This document shows positions 1 to 6,926 of a stretch of 64,000 nt of DNA, piece after piece. Below the pieces are notes generated by a model. The model had not been told where the DNA came from. It made no database searches and was given only the letters and a program-made list of their open reading frames with translations. The stretch's first letter is position 1. Every line of letters starts with the position of its first letter. The stretch covers positions 374,567 to 438,566 of the forward strand of contig NZ_JACSQD010000002.1 of NCBI RefSeq assembly GCF_014836775.1, in the 5' to 3' direction. The translations under genes were made by a program, and so were the position numbers. This DNA comes from Arthrobacter gallicola (GTDB lineage Bacteria; Actinomycetota; Actinomycetes; Actinomycetales; Micrococcaceae).

Positions 1-12
1 CCGGCGCGGGCG

Positions 13-25
13 CCCCCCCCCCCCC
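13..25. repeat. 13-base poly-C homopolymer
   Basis: Thirteen consecutive C residues follow a GCG-rich stretch, upstream of tRNA-Ile. Bases 1-97 hold no gene I can support. A tract this long is prone to slippage in replication and in sequencing, so its exact length is uncertain. Confidence 0.8.
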
Positions 26-42
26 GGAACAGGAACCCGGAT

Positions 43-72
43 TTGGGGAACTGGCCCGAGGTACGGTAGAGT
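43..72 (+). promoter_or_regulatory. Possible promoter of tRNA-Ile
   Basis: TTGGGG (43-48) and TAGAGT (67-72) are separated by 18 bases, and the -10 lies about 25 bases before the tRNA. The -10 fits TANNNT but the -35 is weak, so this is tentative. Confidence 0.35.
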
Positions 73-97
73 CTTATCTCGGCCCGGTGAGGTATCG

Positions 98-171
98 GGG
101 CGTATAGCTCAGGCGGTTAGAGCGCTTCGCTGATAACGAAGAGGTCCCAGGTTCAAGTCCTGGTACGCCCA
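98..171 (+). tRNA. tRNA-Ile (GAT anticodon)
   Basis: Cloverleaf by eye: acceptor GGGCGTA (98-104) pairs with TACGCCC (164-170), followed by discriminator A171. The anticodon GAT is at 132-134 and the T-loop reads GTTCAAGTC. CCA is not encoded. The pair tRNA-Ile(GAT)/tRNA-Ala(TGC) outside an rRNA operon is the usual arrangement downstream of gyrA in Micrococcaceae. Confidence 0.97.
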
Positions 172-215
172 CGGAAGATCATGAAAATGATCGGCCACAA
201 CGGCAAGGAGACACT

Positions 216-335
216 GTGAAGAAGTTGTTCGCGATTGCAGCAGCCGCAGCAGCAGGAGTCTTCGCCTTCAAGAAGTGGCAGGAAACTGCCGCGGAGAAAT
301 CCGCCTGGAAGGCCTCGACCGATAAGGTCGAGTAG
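216..335 (+). CDS. DLW-39 family small protein (39 aa)
   Basis: A very short gene between the two tRNAs. It starts with GTG behind a clear AAGGAG, and encodes an N-terminal MKKLF followed by an Ala-rich hydrophobic run (about residues 5-18), then a charged tail ending in STDKVE. Size, position next to the gyrA-linked tRNAs, the hydrophobic N-terminus and the Trp-containing tail match the actinobacterial DLW-39 family, whose function is unknown. The DLW signature itself is degenerate here (SAW). It is probably a small membrane-associated peptide. Confidence 0.75.
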   Translation: MKKLFAIAAAAAAGVFAFKKWQETAAEKSAWKASTDKVE

Positions 336-357
336 CTCCATCAGGACCGGATTGGTT

Positions 358-385
358 TTGACCGCCCCCACGGGTGGGATATACT
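358..385 (+). promoter_or_regulatory. Promoter of tRNA-Ala
   Basis: TTGACC (358-363), a 16-base spacer and TATACT (380-385) form a near-consensus sigma-70-type promoter. The expected start point near 392 lies 10 bases before the tRNA. Confidence 0.8.
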
Positions 386-401
386 GAATCTGGTTCAATT
401 C

Positions 402-474
402 GGGGGCATGGCGCAATTGGTAGCGCACCTGCTTTGCAAGCAGGGGGTTCGGGGTTCGAGTCCCCGTGCCTCCA
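402..474 (+). tRNA. tRNA-Ala (TGC anticodon)
   Basis: Acceptor GGGGGCA (402-408) pairs with TGCCTCC (467-473), with discriminator A474. The third pair is G-U, the classical alanine identity element. The anticodon TGC lies in the CTTTGCAAG arm. CCA is not encoded. Confidence 0.97.
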
Positions 475-480
475 CCGAAA

Positions 481-517
481 GAAAGTCCCGGTCACAACGA
501 CCGGGACTTTCTGCTTT
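481..517 (+). terminator. Rho-independent terminator after tRNA-Ala
   Basis: A perfect 13-bp inverted repeat (481-493 with 499-511, loop ACAAC) is followed by a short T-rich tail. Confidence 0.85.
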
Positions 518-598
518 AACCCGGCCTCCGCGTCCCGACCCGGAGCGTGCCGGTCAGCGGAACCGCTGGGCGGCAGGCACTGGCCATAACCTTGTCCC

Positions 599-1531
599 AT
601 GACCTTTTTCCTTGCGGCCGTGGGCGTGCTGGGTGTCTCAGCCTCCGGCCCCATTATGGCGGCAACAGCAGCTCCGGCCCTGGCCATCGCGTTCTGGCGC
701 AATGCCCTGGGCGCCGTCATCATGGGTGTGCCCGCCGGTCTGCGGGACAGGGACGGGTTCCGCAGACTGAGCCGGACCGAACTGAAGTGGGCCGCACTGG
801 CAGCTCTCGCCCTGGCCCTGCACTTTGCCTGCTTCATCTCCGCGCTGCGGCTCACCTCTGTCGCCGCCGCTACCGCACTCGTCTGCCTGCAGGCAGGCTG
901 GATCGCGCTCTTTGACCTGTTCCGGGGAAACCGTATGGCCCGGCAGACCCTCGCGGGACTGTTCCTGGCATTCGCCGGCGTCGTAGTTATTACCGGTTTC
1001 GACGTTGCTCTCTCGCCGGAAGCGCTGACCGGTGATGCGCTGGCCCTCGCTGGCGGCGCCCTGGCCGGGCTCTACACGGTCGCCGGCGGCAAGGCCCGCC
1101 GGACCATGTCCACCGGCACCTACACAACCCTGTGCTACGGCGCCTGTGCCCTCATCCTGCTGGTCCTGTGTGCGGCGTTCAGGCAACCCCTCATTGGTTT
1201 CGAGCCCGCGGCCTGGGCCGGGATCCTGGCCGTCACGCTGATGGCCCAGCTGCTCGGCCACACGGTGTTTAACCATCTGCTGGCGGTGATCAGCCCGCTG
1301 GTGGTATCGATGATCATCCTGCTCGAGATTCCCGGTGCAGCCCTCCTGGCTGCGGTATTCCTCGGCGAGGCACTGCCGGGCGGCACCTACGCCGGGCTGG
1401 TGATCATTCTGGCCGGGCTGGCCGTTGTTCTCTGGGGACAGGCCCGGGGACGGGTCCCCGCCACCGGCGACAGGCTTGCAGGACAGATTCCCCCGGCGCC
1501 CCCGGCGCTGGGCGGAGACGTCGAAAAGTAA
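599..1531 (+). CDS. EamA/DMT-family transporter (310 aa)
   Basis: Predicted ten-helix inner-membrane protein of the drug/metabolite transporter superfamily. Hydrophobic segments run the whole length in two similar halves, and the first half has the typical FWRN motif after helix 1 that marks EamA repeats. The substrate cannot be inferred. There is no Shine-Dalgarno sequence, but TAACCT (587-592) lies six bases before the ATG, which suggests a leaderless mRNA and supports this start. The C-terminal 30 residues are a hydrophilic Pro/Ala-rich tail. It is a single gene flanked by terminators. Confidence 0.85.
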   Translation: MTFFLAAVGVLGVSASGPIMAATAAPALAIAFWRNALGAVIMGVPAGLRDRDGFRRLSRTELKWAALAALALALHFACFISALRLTSVAAATALVCLQAGWIALFDLFRGNRMARQTLAGLFLAFAGVVVITGFDVALSPEALTGDALALAGGALAGLYTVAGGKARRTMSTGTYTTLCYGACALILLVLCAAFRQPLIGFEPAAWAGILAVTLMAQLLGHTVFNHLLAVISPLVVSMIILLEIPGAALLAAVFLGEALPGGTYAGLVIILAGLAVVLWGQARGRVPATGDRLAGQIPPAPPALGGDVEK

Positions 1532-1565
1532 CCTTTCTGAACTTCCGGAACCCGGCTTAAACCGA

Positions 1566-1604
1566 AAGGGACCCCGGAGATCCGGGGTCCCTTCCTGTTT
1601 TTTT
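1566..1604. terminator. Bidirectional terminator
   Basis: The inverted repeat 1566-1577 / 1582-1593, with its loop at 1578-1581, is followed by a T run (1598-1604). It serves the transporter on the plus strand and, on the minus strand, the convergent repeat protein. Confidence 0.85.
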
Positions 1605-1610
1605 GCGCTG

Positions 1611-2570
1611 TTACTTCTCCGGCTTGTCAGCCTTGGCCTCAGCAGAGGTGCCCGTGTGGGCACCAGCGGGCTTCGAAGCTGTGGCAGCGGCATCCTTGCT
1701 GTGCTTGGCGGCGTCTGCGGCCTTCTCGCCTGCCTTGGCGGCAGAGGAGGCTGCAGCTTCCTTGACGCCCTGCGCTGCTTCCTTGGTCTTCTGGGCCGCA
1801 GTGGCGGCGCTTTCCTTGGCCTTTTCAGCGGGCGCAGCGGGCTTGGGTGCGGCAGACGTGCTGCTATCGGCCGGCGCAGCCGGGGCCGGTGCGGGGACCG
1901 GAACGACGGCGGGCTTCGGCTGGGAAGGAGCCGGCGTCTTCCAGGGATCTTCAACCGGGCGGGAAGCCCGCCAGGCAGCAACTGCGGCCACAACCGCCGA
2001 AGCGACGATGCCGAAGACCAACCAGCCCTTGCCGCCGCGCCTCTGCTGCTTCTTGAGTTCCTTTGCCGCCTTGGCAGCTGCCTTTTGCGCCTGCTTCAGA
2101 GCCTTCTTGTTGCCGGTGGCTTTGGCCACCGCAGTCTGAACGGGCACCGAAGCATTTCCGAGTCCGCGGGAGACGGATTCAGCGGCGTCGCCAAGCCGGG
2201 TGGAGATCGTGGGGATGTAGCTGTCCACAACCTTGTCCTTGGCATGGGTCAGGGCCGGTGTCGCCTTGTCCAGGGTGGTCTGGATCCGCGGAGTGGCGTC
2301 GTCAACAACCTGGCTGATCCTGGGACCGACTTTCTGGAGTCCATCCTGGAGCCGGGGGGTCACGACGGCGACACCCTGAGCGATCTCATCGGCGGCACGT
2401 TTGAGCCCGTCCTGAATCTTCGGTGAAGCGGTTTCGATCCCCTTTTCGATGCGGGGAACTGCCCAACCAACGGCGGCCTCTACCTTGGGGGTTGCCCAGT
2501 CACGTGCCGATTCCACGCCTGCGGTGACATTCGCTTCGAAGTCACGGGCAATGCGGTCCTTCTTGTTCAA
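1611..2570 (-). CDS. Membrane protein with 11-residue helical repeats (319 aa)
   Basis: No function recognised. It starts at TTG behind a strong GGGAGG. Residues 26-113 are eight consecutive 11-residue units of the form (A/V)-x-P-(K/R)-(I/V/L)-(E/Q)-x-x-(I/L/V)-x-x, for example ATPKVEAAVGW, AVPRIEKGIET and ASPKIQDGLKR. Such hendecads typically form amphipathic helices that lie on membranes. A Lys/Ala-rich stretch (about 150-178) ending in basic KKQQRR precedes one transmembrane helix (about 183-200). The last 115 residues are Pro/Ala-rich, then Lys/Glu/Ala-rich and probably extended or helical. By positive-inside logic the repeats are cytoplasmic and the low-complexity tail extracellular. Conserved-hypothetical type; cell-envelope organisation is only a guess. 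Confidence 0.8.
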   Translation of the reverse strand: MNKKDRIARDFEANVTAGVESARDWATPKVEAAVGWAVPRIEKGIETASPKIQDGLKRAADEIAQGVAVVTPRLQDGLQKVGPRISQVVDDATPRIQTTLDKATPALTHAKDKVVDSYIPTISTRLGDAAESVSRGLGNASVPVQTAVAKATGNKKALKQAQKAAAKAAKELKKQQRRGGKGWLVFGIVASAVVAAVAAWRASRPVEDPWKTPAPSQPKPAVVPVPAPAPAAPADSSTSAAPKPAAPAEKAKESAATAAQKTKEAAQGVKEAAASSAAKAGEKAADAAKHSKDAAATASKPAGAHTGTSAEAKADKPEK

Positions 2571-2721
2571 AACTACCTCCCGGGATAGTGACGGTTCAGC
2601 CTTAGCCTACGTGCAATGACTCTTCTGTGCTATCAGCGGGCCCCTGGGCGCCAAGTTTTCACTGTGCGCTGAACAGCCCGGATTCCGCGCGTATAAAGGG
2701 CTGCCGTGGAAGAATAAGCTC

Positions 2722-3264
2722 ATGACTGCTATTCCTACCGCAAAAGCGACCCTCCATACCTCCAAGGGCGATATCCGGATCAACCTCTTCGGCAACCACG
2801 CGCCGAAGACGGTCAAGAACTTCGTCGGCCTGGCAACAGGTGAGATTGAGTGGACCGATCCGGCCACCGGCGAGAAGACCAGCCGGCCGCTCTACGACGG
2901 CACGATTTTCCACCGCATCATCAAAGACTTCATGATCCAGGGCGGCGACCCGCTGGGCCGCGGCACCGGCGGACCGGGCTACCAGTTCGACGACGAGATC
3001 AGCCCCGATCTTGACTTCACCACCCCGTACAAGCTGGCCATGGCCAACGCGGGGATCCAGATGGGCCGCGGCACGAACGGGTCTCAGTTCTTCATCACCT
3101 CCGTCCCCACCACCTGGCTGCAGGGCAAGCACACCATCTTCGGCGAAGTTGCAGACGATGAGTCCAAGGCCGTTGTGGATGCACTGAACGCAGTAGCCAC
3201 CGACATGCGGGACAAGCCCACTGAAGACGTCGTGATCAACAGCGTCACCGTGGAACAGCTCTAA
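2722..3264 (+). CDS. ppiA: Cyclophilin-type peptidyl-prolyl cis-trans isomerase (180 aa)
   Basis: Catalyses cis-trans isomerisation of Xaa-Pro bonds; cytoplasmic because no signal peptide is present. The cyclophilin core is complete: FHRIIKDFMIQGGDP carries the catalytic Arg, GRGTNGSQFFIT is the proline pocket, and the C-terminal part contains the HTIFGEV segment. Its length matches single-domain bacterial cyclophilins. The gene sits in the conserved block between the gyrA-side tRNAs and rhomboid/crgA. The ribosome-binding site (GGAAG) is modest. Confidence 0.96.
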   Translation: MTAIPTAKATLHTSKGDIRINLFGNHAPKTVKNFVGLATGEIEWTDPATGEKTSRPLYDGTIFHRIIKDFMIQGGDPLGRGTGGPGYQFDDEISPDLDFTTPYKLAMANAGIQMGRGTNGSQFFITSVPTTWLQGKHTIFGEVADDESKAVVDALNAVATDMRDKPTEDVVINSVTVEQL

Positions 3265-3281
3265 CCCTGGTTGGCAGCACA

Positions 3282-3309
3282 CCCCGGCCGGACCTCCGGC
3301 CGGGGTTTT
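3282..3309 (+). terminator. Terminator after ppiA
   Basis: A 10-bp GC stem (3282-3291 with 3296-3305, loop ACCT) is followed by TTTT. It lies just before the rhomboid start, so it would separate the two genes. Confidence 0.75.
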
Positions 3310-3339
3310 CCCATAAGAGCCCCTGGAGCCAAACCCAAC

Positions 3340-4182
3340 ATGTCCTACGGAATTCCGGCCGGCCAGCCGGCCCCTGAAGTACCGGTCTGTCCGCGGCATC
3401 CGGACCGTGTCAGCTATATCCGCTGCCAGCGCTGCGGCCGGCCCGCCTGCCCCGAGTGCCAGCACAGTGCACCCGTGGGAATCCAGTGCGTTGACTGTTT
3501 CCAGGAGAGCCGCCGGAATGCCCCCGCATACCGGACCCCCTATGGGGGCGCCGCCCGGCCCGGAAAGCCGGTTGTCACGACAACACTGATGATTCTGTGC
3601 GGAATCGCCTACGCCCTGCAGTGGCTGGTTCCGGGTTTCTCCGAACAGTTTCTGTTCGCCCCGATCCTCGCGGCCTCCGAGCCCTGGCGGCTGTTCAGTG
3701 CTGCGTTCCTGCACTCCCCCGGATTTATTCTGCACATTGCGTTCAACCTTTATGCCCTGTGGCTCCTGGGCCGGTCCCTGGAACCACTGCTGGGGCGGGT
3801 CCGATTTATCCTGCTGTATCTGATTTCCGCCTTAGGCGGCTCCGTCGGGGTGCTGCTGCTGGCCCCCGCCTTCCAGGCGGTAGTGGGCGCCTCCGGTGCC
3901 ATCTTCGGACTTTTTGGTGCTCTGTTCGTCATTCAGCGGCAGCGGGGCGGAGACGTTAAGGCCCTTCTGATCCTCATCGGCATCAACCTGGTGCTGGGGT
4001 TCGTCTATCCCAGCATCTCCTGGCAGGCGCATCTAGGCGGTCTGGTGACAGGAGCCGCGTGCGCTGCGGTGCTGGCCTACGCACCCAAAGGCCCGCGCCA
4101 GCCGCTGGTGCAGTTCGGCGGCCTCGCAGCGATAGCCCTGGTACTGCTCGGTCTCGCTTTTTTCTGGACCCCCAGCTTCTAG
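3340..4182 (+). CDS. Rhomboid-family intramembrane serine protease with N-terminal zinc ribbon (280 aa)
   Basis: Predicted six- or seven-helix membrane protease. The dyad is visible: Ser185 in GASGAIFG and His231 in QAHLGG. The N-terminal 55 residues form a cytosolic Cys/His cluster (CPRHPD, CQRCGRPACPEC, CVDC) like the B-box/zinc-ribbon heads of many actinobacterial rhomboids, possibly for substrate or partner binding. I chose the ATG at 3340 rather than an in-frame start 69 bases upstream, because the upstream region overlaps the ppiA terminator. The natural substrate is unknown; neighbouring crgA and sortase suggest an envelope role. Confidence 0.93.
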   Translation: MSYGIPAGQPAPEVPVCPRHPDRVSYIRCQRCGRPACPECQHSAPVGIQCVDCFQESRRNAPAYRTPYGGAARPGKPVVTTTLMILCGIAYALQWLVPGFSEQFLFAPILAASEPWRLFSAAFLHSPGFILHIAFNLYALWLLGRSLEPLLGRVRFILLYLISALGGSVGVLLLAPAFQAVVGASGAIFGLFGALFVIQRQRGGDVKALLILIGINLVLGFVYPSISWQAHLGGLVTGAACAAVLAYAPKGPRQPLVQFGGLAAIALVLLGLAFFWTPSF

Positions 4183-4193
4183 CGACCCGTTAT

Positions 4194-4233
4194 CGCAGCT
4201 GGCCCCCGGTAAACCCGGGGGCCAGCTGCGTTT
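4194..4233 (+). terminator. Terminator after rhomboid gene
   Basis: A 16-bp perfect stem (4194-4209 with 4215-4230) with a five-base loop is followed by a short T run. Confidence 0.85.
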
Positions 4234-4260
4234 AAGCCGTCATCACCAGACCCACGCAGG

Positions 4261-4735
4261 TGAGTTATCCACAGAGATACCCACACTGTTAGTAACTTAC
4301 AGGCGTGTAACTCAAGGGTCTGGAGCATCTCCGCCGCTCCAAATCAGGCGGCTAGCGGGTGGAGCGGCCCGTTACCCACAGGCACATTGGTGAGTTATCC
4401 ACACCCGGTGGGAAACTGCGATGTGAAGTTATCCAGTGCACGGACTGAGTTACACACATGTAATTCCACAGCTGTGGATAACTAGATCCCTGTCAGCGCG
4501 GCAAATCCGGCCGGCTTGGCCACAGAGTTACCCACAGTTGTGGATAACTCTGTGCACATGGTGGGTACAACCTCGGGTCCGGCCCGAGTCGGTTGTCCCC
4601 AGTTTTTCCACCGGTGCTGTGGAAAACCGGGGAGATGTTCTGTGAAGCAGGCCTGCCCCAGCGGATCCCTGTTCTGAACAGGTTATGCACGCCTGTGGAA
4701 AACACCCTGTGGAAAAGCGGGCCGACTGTGGGTAA
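4261..4735. other. Cluster of DnaA-box-like sequences
   Basis: The gene-free 4.2-4.8 kb stretch contains four perfect TTATCCACA boxes: 4265-4273 and 4395-4403 on plus, 4473-4481 and 4539-4547 on minus. It also has one-mismatch versions: TTACCCACA at 4372 and 4528, TTACACACA at 4450, TTATGCACG at 4683, and on the minus strand near 4618, 4694, 4708 and 4727. Several share the longer form GAGTTAYCCACA. No strongly AT-rich unwinding element is seen. This looks like a DnaA-binding (titration or auxiliary origin) region and not a promoter alone. Confidence 0.7.
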
Positions 4736-4740
4736 GGCTG

Positions 4741-4785
4741 TTTAAAACGCGAACTCCCGGCACACGCAGGAGTGCGTACCGGGAG
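4741..4785 (-). terminator. Terminator after crgA
   Basis: CTCCCGG (4754-4760) pairs with CCGGGAG (4779-4785), with an inner GCAC/GTGC pairing. On the minus strand it is followed by a T-rich tract (4741-4747). Confidence 0.65.
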
Positions 4786-4805
4786 CTGGGCCAGCTGGGG
4801 GTGTC

Positions 4806-5063
4806 TTACCGCCAGCGGGTTGTCATCAGGAAGCCGACGATCGCCAGGCCGAAGCCGACCAGGATGTTCGCTGATCCCAGCGCCGGAACCGGGTAGACAC
4901 CCTGGGAGATGTAAAAGACGATGATCCAGATCAGGCCAACAAGCATCAGCCCGAACATGACCGGCTTGTACCAAACCGGGTTCGGTTTGGGCGCACTCTT
5001 GGCCTTGGCGGGAGCGGGTGCATCAGCGGCTGACGCCTTCTTGCGGGACTTCGACTCGGGCAC
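4806..5063 (-). CDS. crgA: Cell division protein CrgA (85 aa)
   Basis: Small actinobacterial divisome membrane protein that in mycobacteria and Streptomyces contacts FtsZ-ring and septal peptidoglycan proteins. The sequence shows a basic, Ala/Pro-rich cytosolic N-terminus (to about residue 28), the family hallmark NPVWYKPVM leading into helix 1, an extracellular loop and helix 2 ending in the conserved FLMTTRWR. It starts with GTG behind TAGGAGG. It is divergent from the sortase operon, and the intervening 187 bases must hold both promoters. Confidence 0.96.
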   Translation of the reverse strand: MPESKSRKKASAADAPAPAKAKSAPKPNPVWYKPVMFGLMLVGLIWIIVFYISQGVYPVPALGSANILVGFGLAIVGFLMTTRWR

Positions 5064-5250
5064 GGATCCTCCTAGCGGAACCGGCTCACTTCACGCCGGT
5101 GCGGTTATGGTCTGCGGGAGCTCCGCACGCCCCGCTTCCACTGACGATATCCTGACTGGGTGTCGGCGGTAAGCTGGGGGGCTTGCAGGTTCCCCTCGTC
5201 CAATCGTAGCGAATGACCAGCAGCACAATGCCCGGTACCACCGGCTGAAT

Positions 5251-6093
5251 ATGGAGAGGACCGGGGACCGGTTGCAGAGTTCAACGGACAACATCACAGG
5301 GACAGTTCCTCCTGCACCCGAATCCCGCCGGGCCCGCCGCCGCCGTCTGCAGGGGGCACCCCGCGGCCGCGGATCCATGGCCGTTCAGGTCCTTGGGGAG
5401 CTGCTCATCACTGCGGGACTGGTGCTTGTCCTGTTTGTCGCCTGGGAACTGTGGTGGACCAACATCGAAGCTGACCGCCGGCAGGAACAGGCCATGGAGG
5501 AGCTTTTTTCCGGCTTTGACATCCCTGCGGCACCCGCCGAGGCGGCCGGCCCGGAAGGCTACGGCGATCCCCCGGTGCTTCCCGCTCCGGATGCTGACGG
5601 GGACACCTTTGCCGCCATTTACATTCCGCGTTTCGGTCCGGAGCATGCCCGCCCGGTTACCCAGGGAGTGGGAACGGAGGTCCTGGACACCCTGGGCCTC
5701 GGTCATTACCCGGAAACCGCAATGCCCGGGGACGTAGGAAATTTTGCTCTGGCCGGCCACCGGCAAACCCATGGCCAGGTCCTGGACGCCGTCGACACCC
5801 TGGTGCCGGGCGACCGTATCTACGTGCAGACGGCGGAGGGCTACTACACCTACATCTACCGGAACAGCCAGATCGTTCTGCCGGACCAGGTGGACGTGCT
5901 GGCACCGGTGCCCGCAGAGCCCGGCGCGGCGCCCACAGAACGAATACTGACGCTGACCACGTGTAATCCGCGCTTTGGCTCGCAGGAACGCTTCATCGCC
6001 TATGCGGTGATGGAATCCTGGCAGCCGGCTTCTGCCGGCCCCCCGGCCGAGATCGCAGCAATTGCAGCAGGCAAGACAGGAGGACAGGGATAA
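5251..6093 (+). CDS. Class E sortase (280 aa)
   Basis: Membrane-anchored transpeptidase that joins LPxTG/LAxTG-type proteins to the cell wall. It has a basic N-terminus, one transmembrane helix (about residues 47-66) and an extracytoplasmic sortase beta-barrel. The catalytic triad is visible: His170 in GHRQTHG, Cys238 in TLTTCNPRF and Arg247 in QERFIAY. Class E is typical of high-GC actinobacteria at this locus. The start is uncertain: the ATG at 5251 lacks a good ribosome-binding site, and a TTG near 5271 or the ATG at 5377 would keep the helix. No sortase substrate is recognised in the window. Confidence 0.93.
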   Translation: MERTGDRLQSSTDNITGTVPPAPESRRARRRRLQGAPRGRGSMAVQVLGELLITAGLVLVLFVAWELWWTNIEADRRQEQAMEELFSGFDIPAAPAEAAGPEGYGDPPVLPAPDADGDTFAAIYIPRFGPEHARPVTQGVGTEVLDTLGLGHYPETAMPGDVGNFALAGHRQTHGQVLDAVDTLVPGDRIYVQTAEGYYTYIYRNSQIVLPDQVDVLAPVPAEPGAAPTERILTLTTCNPRFGSQERFIAYAVMESWQPASAGPPAEIAAIAAGKTGGQG

Positions 6094-6094
6094 A

Positions 6095-6265
6095 ATGTAC
6101 GCTTGGATCTTCCGGCATCTGCCCGGCCCGCTGTGGGTGCGCATCATCACCTCCGTAGTGCTGGCCGCGGCCGTGGTGCTGGCACTGATGGTTTATGTTT
6201 TCCCCTGGTTCTCGGAATTCAGTTTCCTGAGCCCACTAACGGATTCAACGATTGGCGGTTCCTGA
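6095..6265 (+). CDS. Small single-pass membrane protein (56 aa)
   Basis: It begins one base after the sortase stop, with ATG behind a strong AGGAGG, so it is translationally linked to the sortase. It has one hydrophobic helix (about residues 16-36) and a short polar tail. Its position between sortase and pabA is a recurring Micrococcaceae arrangement as far as I recall; the function is unknown. An accessory role to the sortase is an inference from coupling only. Confidence 0.75.
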   Translation: MYAWIFRHLPGPLWVRIITSVVLAAAVVLALMVYVFPWFSEFSFLSPLTDSTIGGS

Positions 6266-6269
6266 GGCA

Positions 6270-6914
6270 ATGAGCACGCGTATCCTCGTGGTCGATAACT
6301 ACGACAGTTTTGTCTACACGCTTGTGGGCTATCTCCAGCAGCTGGGTGCCCAGACAACTGTGGTGCGCAACGATGATCTGAGCCTGGATGAAGCCAAGGA
6401 GCTGGCCGCGGCCCGGGACGGTGTGCTCGTCTCCCCCGGTCCCGGAGCTCCTGCGGACGCCGGTGTCTGCATCGAACTCATCCGCTGGTGCGAGGAAAAC
6501 GCCAAGCCGATGCTGGGGGTCTGCCTGGGGCACCAGGCACTGGCCGAAGCCTTCGGCGGCACCGTCACTCATGCCCCGGAACTGATGCATGGCAAAACAT
6601 CGGAAGTTGAGCACCAGGGAACGGACGTGTTCAACGGGCTTCCCAGCCCACTGACGGCCACCCGTTACCACTCCCTTGCCGCTGTTGCGGAGCAGATTCC
6701 GGCTGAACTGGAAGTCACCGCCCGGACTGCCAGCGGCATCATCATGGGACTGCGGCACCGGAGCGCACCTCTGTCCGGGGTGCAGTTCCACCCGGAATCC
6801 GTCCTCACTGAAGGCGGCTACCAGATGCTGGGCAACTGGCTGGAAAGTCTGGGGCTGGAAGGCGCCGCAGCACACGCAGCAACGCTGAGCCCGTTGATCA
6901 GCTCCGGCTCGTAG
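6270..6914 (+). CDS. pabA: Aminodeoxychorismate/anthranilate synthase glutamine amidotransferase subunit (214 aa)
   Basis: Class I glutamine amidotransferase (TrpG/PabA type) that releases ammonia from glutamine for a chorismate-using synthase in folate or tryptophan synthesis. N-terminal ILVVDNYDSFVY, oxyanion-loop SPGPGAP, nucleophile Cys85 in GVCLGHQ, and the His174/Glu176 pair in QFHPES are all present. No PabB/TrpE partner lies in the window, so pabA versus trpG cannot be settled; stand-alone copies at this locus are usually called pabA. The start at 6270 follows the small membrane gene by four bases. Confidence 0.93.
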   Translation: MSTRILVVDNYDSFVYTLVGYLQQLGAQTTVVRNDDLSLDEAKELAAARDGVLVSPGPGAPADAGVCIELIRWCEENAKPMLGVCLGHQALAEAFGGTVTHAPELMHGKTSEVEHQGTDVFNGLPSPLTATRYHSLAAVAEQIPAELEVTARTASGIIMGLRHRSAPLSGVQFHPESVLTEGGYQMLGNWLESLGLEGAAAHAATLSPLISSGS

Positions 6915-6926
6915 TTCCTTCCGCCT

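Noticed and set aside
638..1993. Long open frame on the minus strand (451 residues) across the EamA gene
   Set aside because: Arg/Pro/Gln-rich shadow of high-GC coding on the opposite strand; it crosses a terminator and two real genes and has no recognisable domain.
2659..3735. 358-residue minus-strand open frame opposite ppiA and rhomboid
   Set aside because: It runs through the ppiA terminator and both plus-strand genes, with a Gly/Arg/Gln-rich shadow composition.
4183..4804. Main chromosomal origin (oriC)
   Set aside because: DnaA boxes are present, but no AT-rich unwinding region and no dnaA/dnaN/rpmH neighbours; recorded as a DnaA-box cluster instead.
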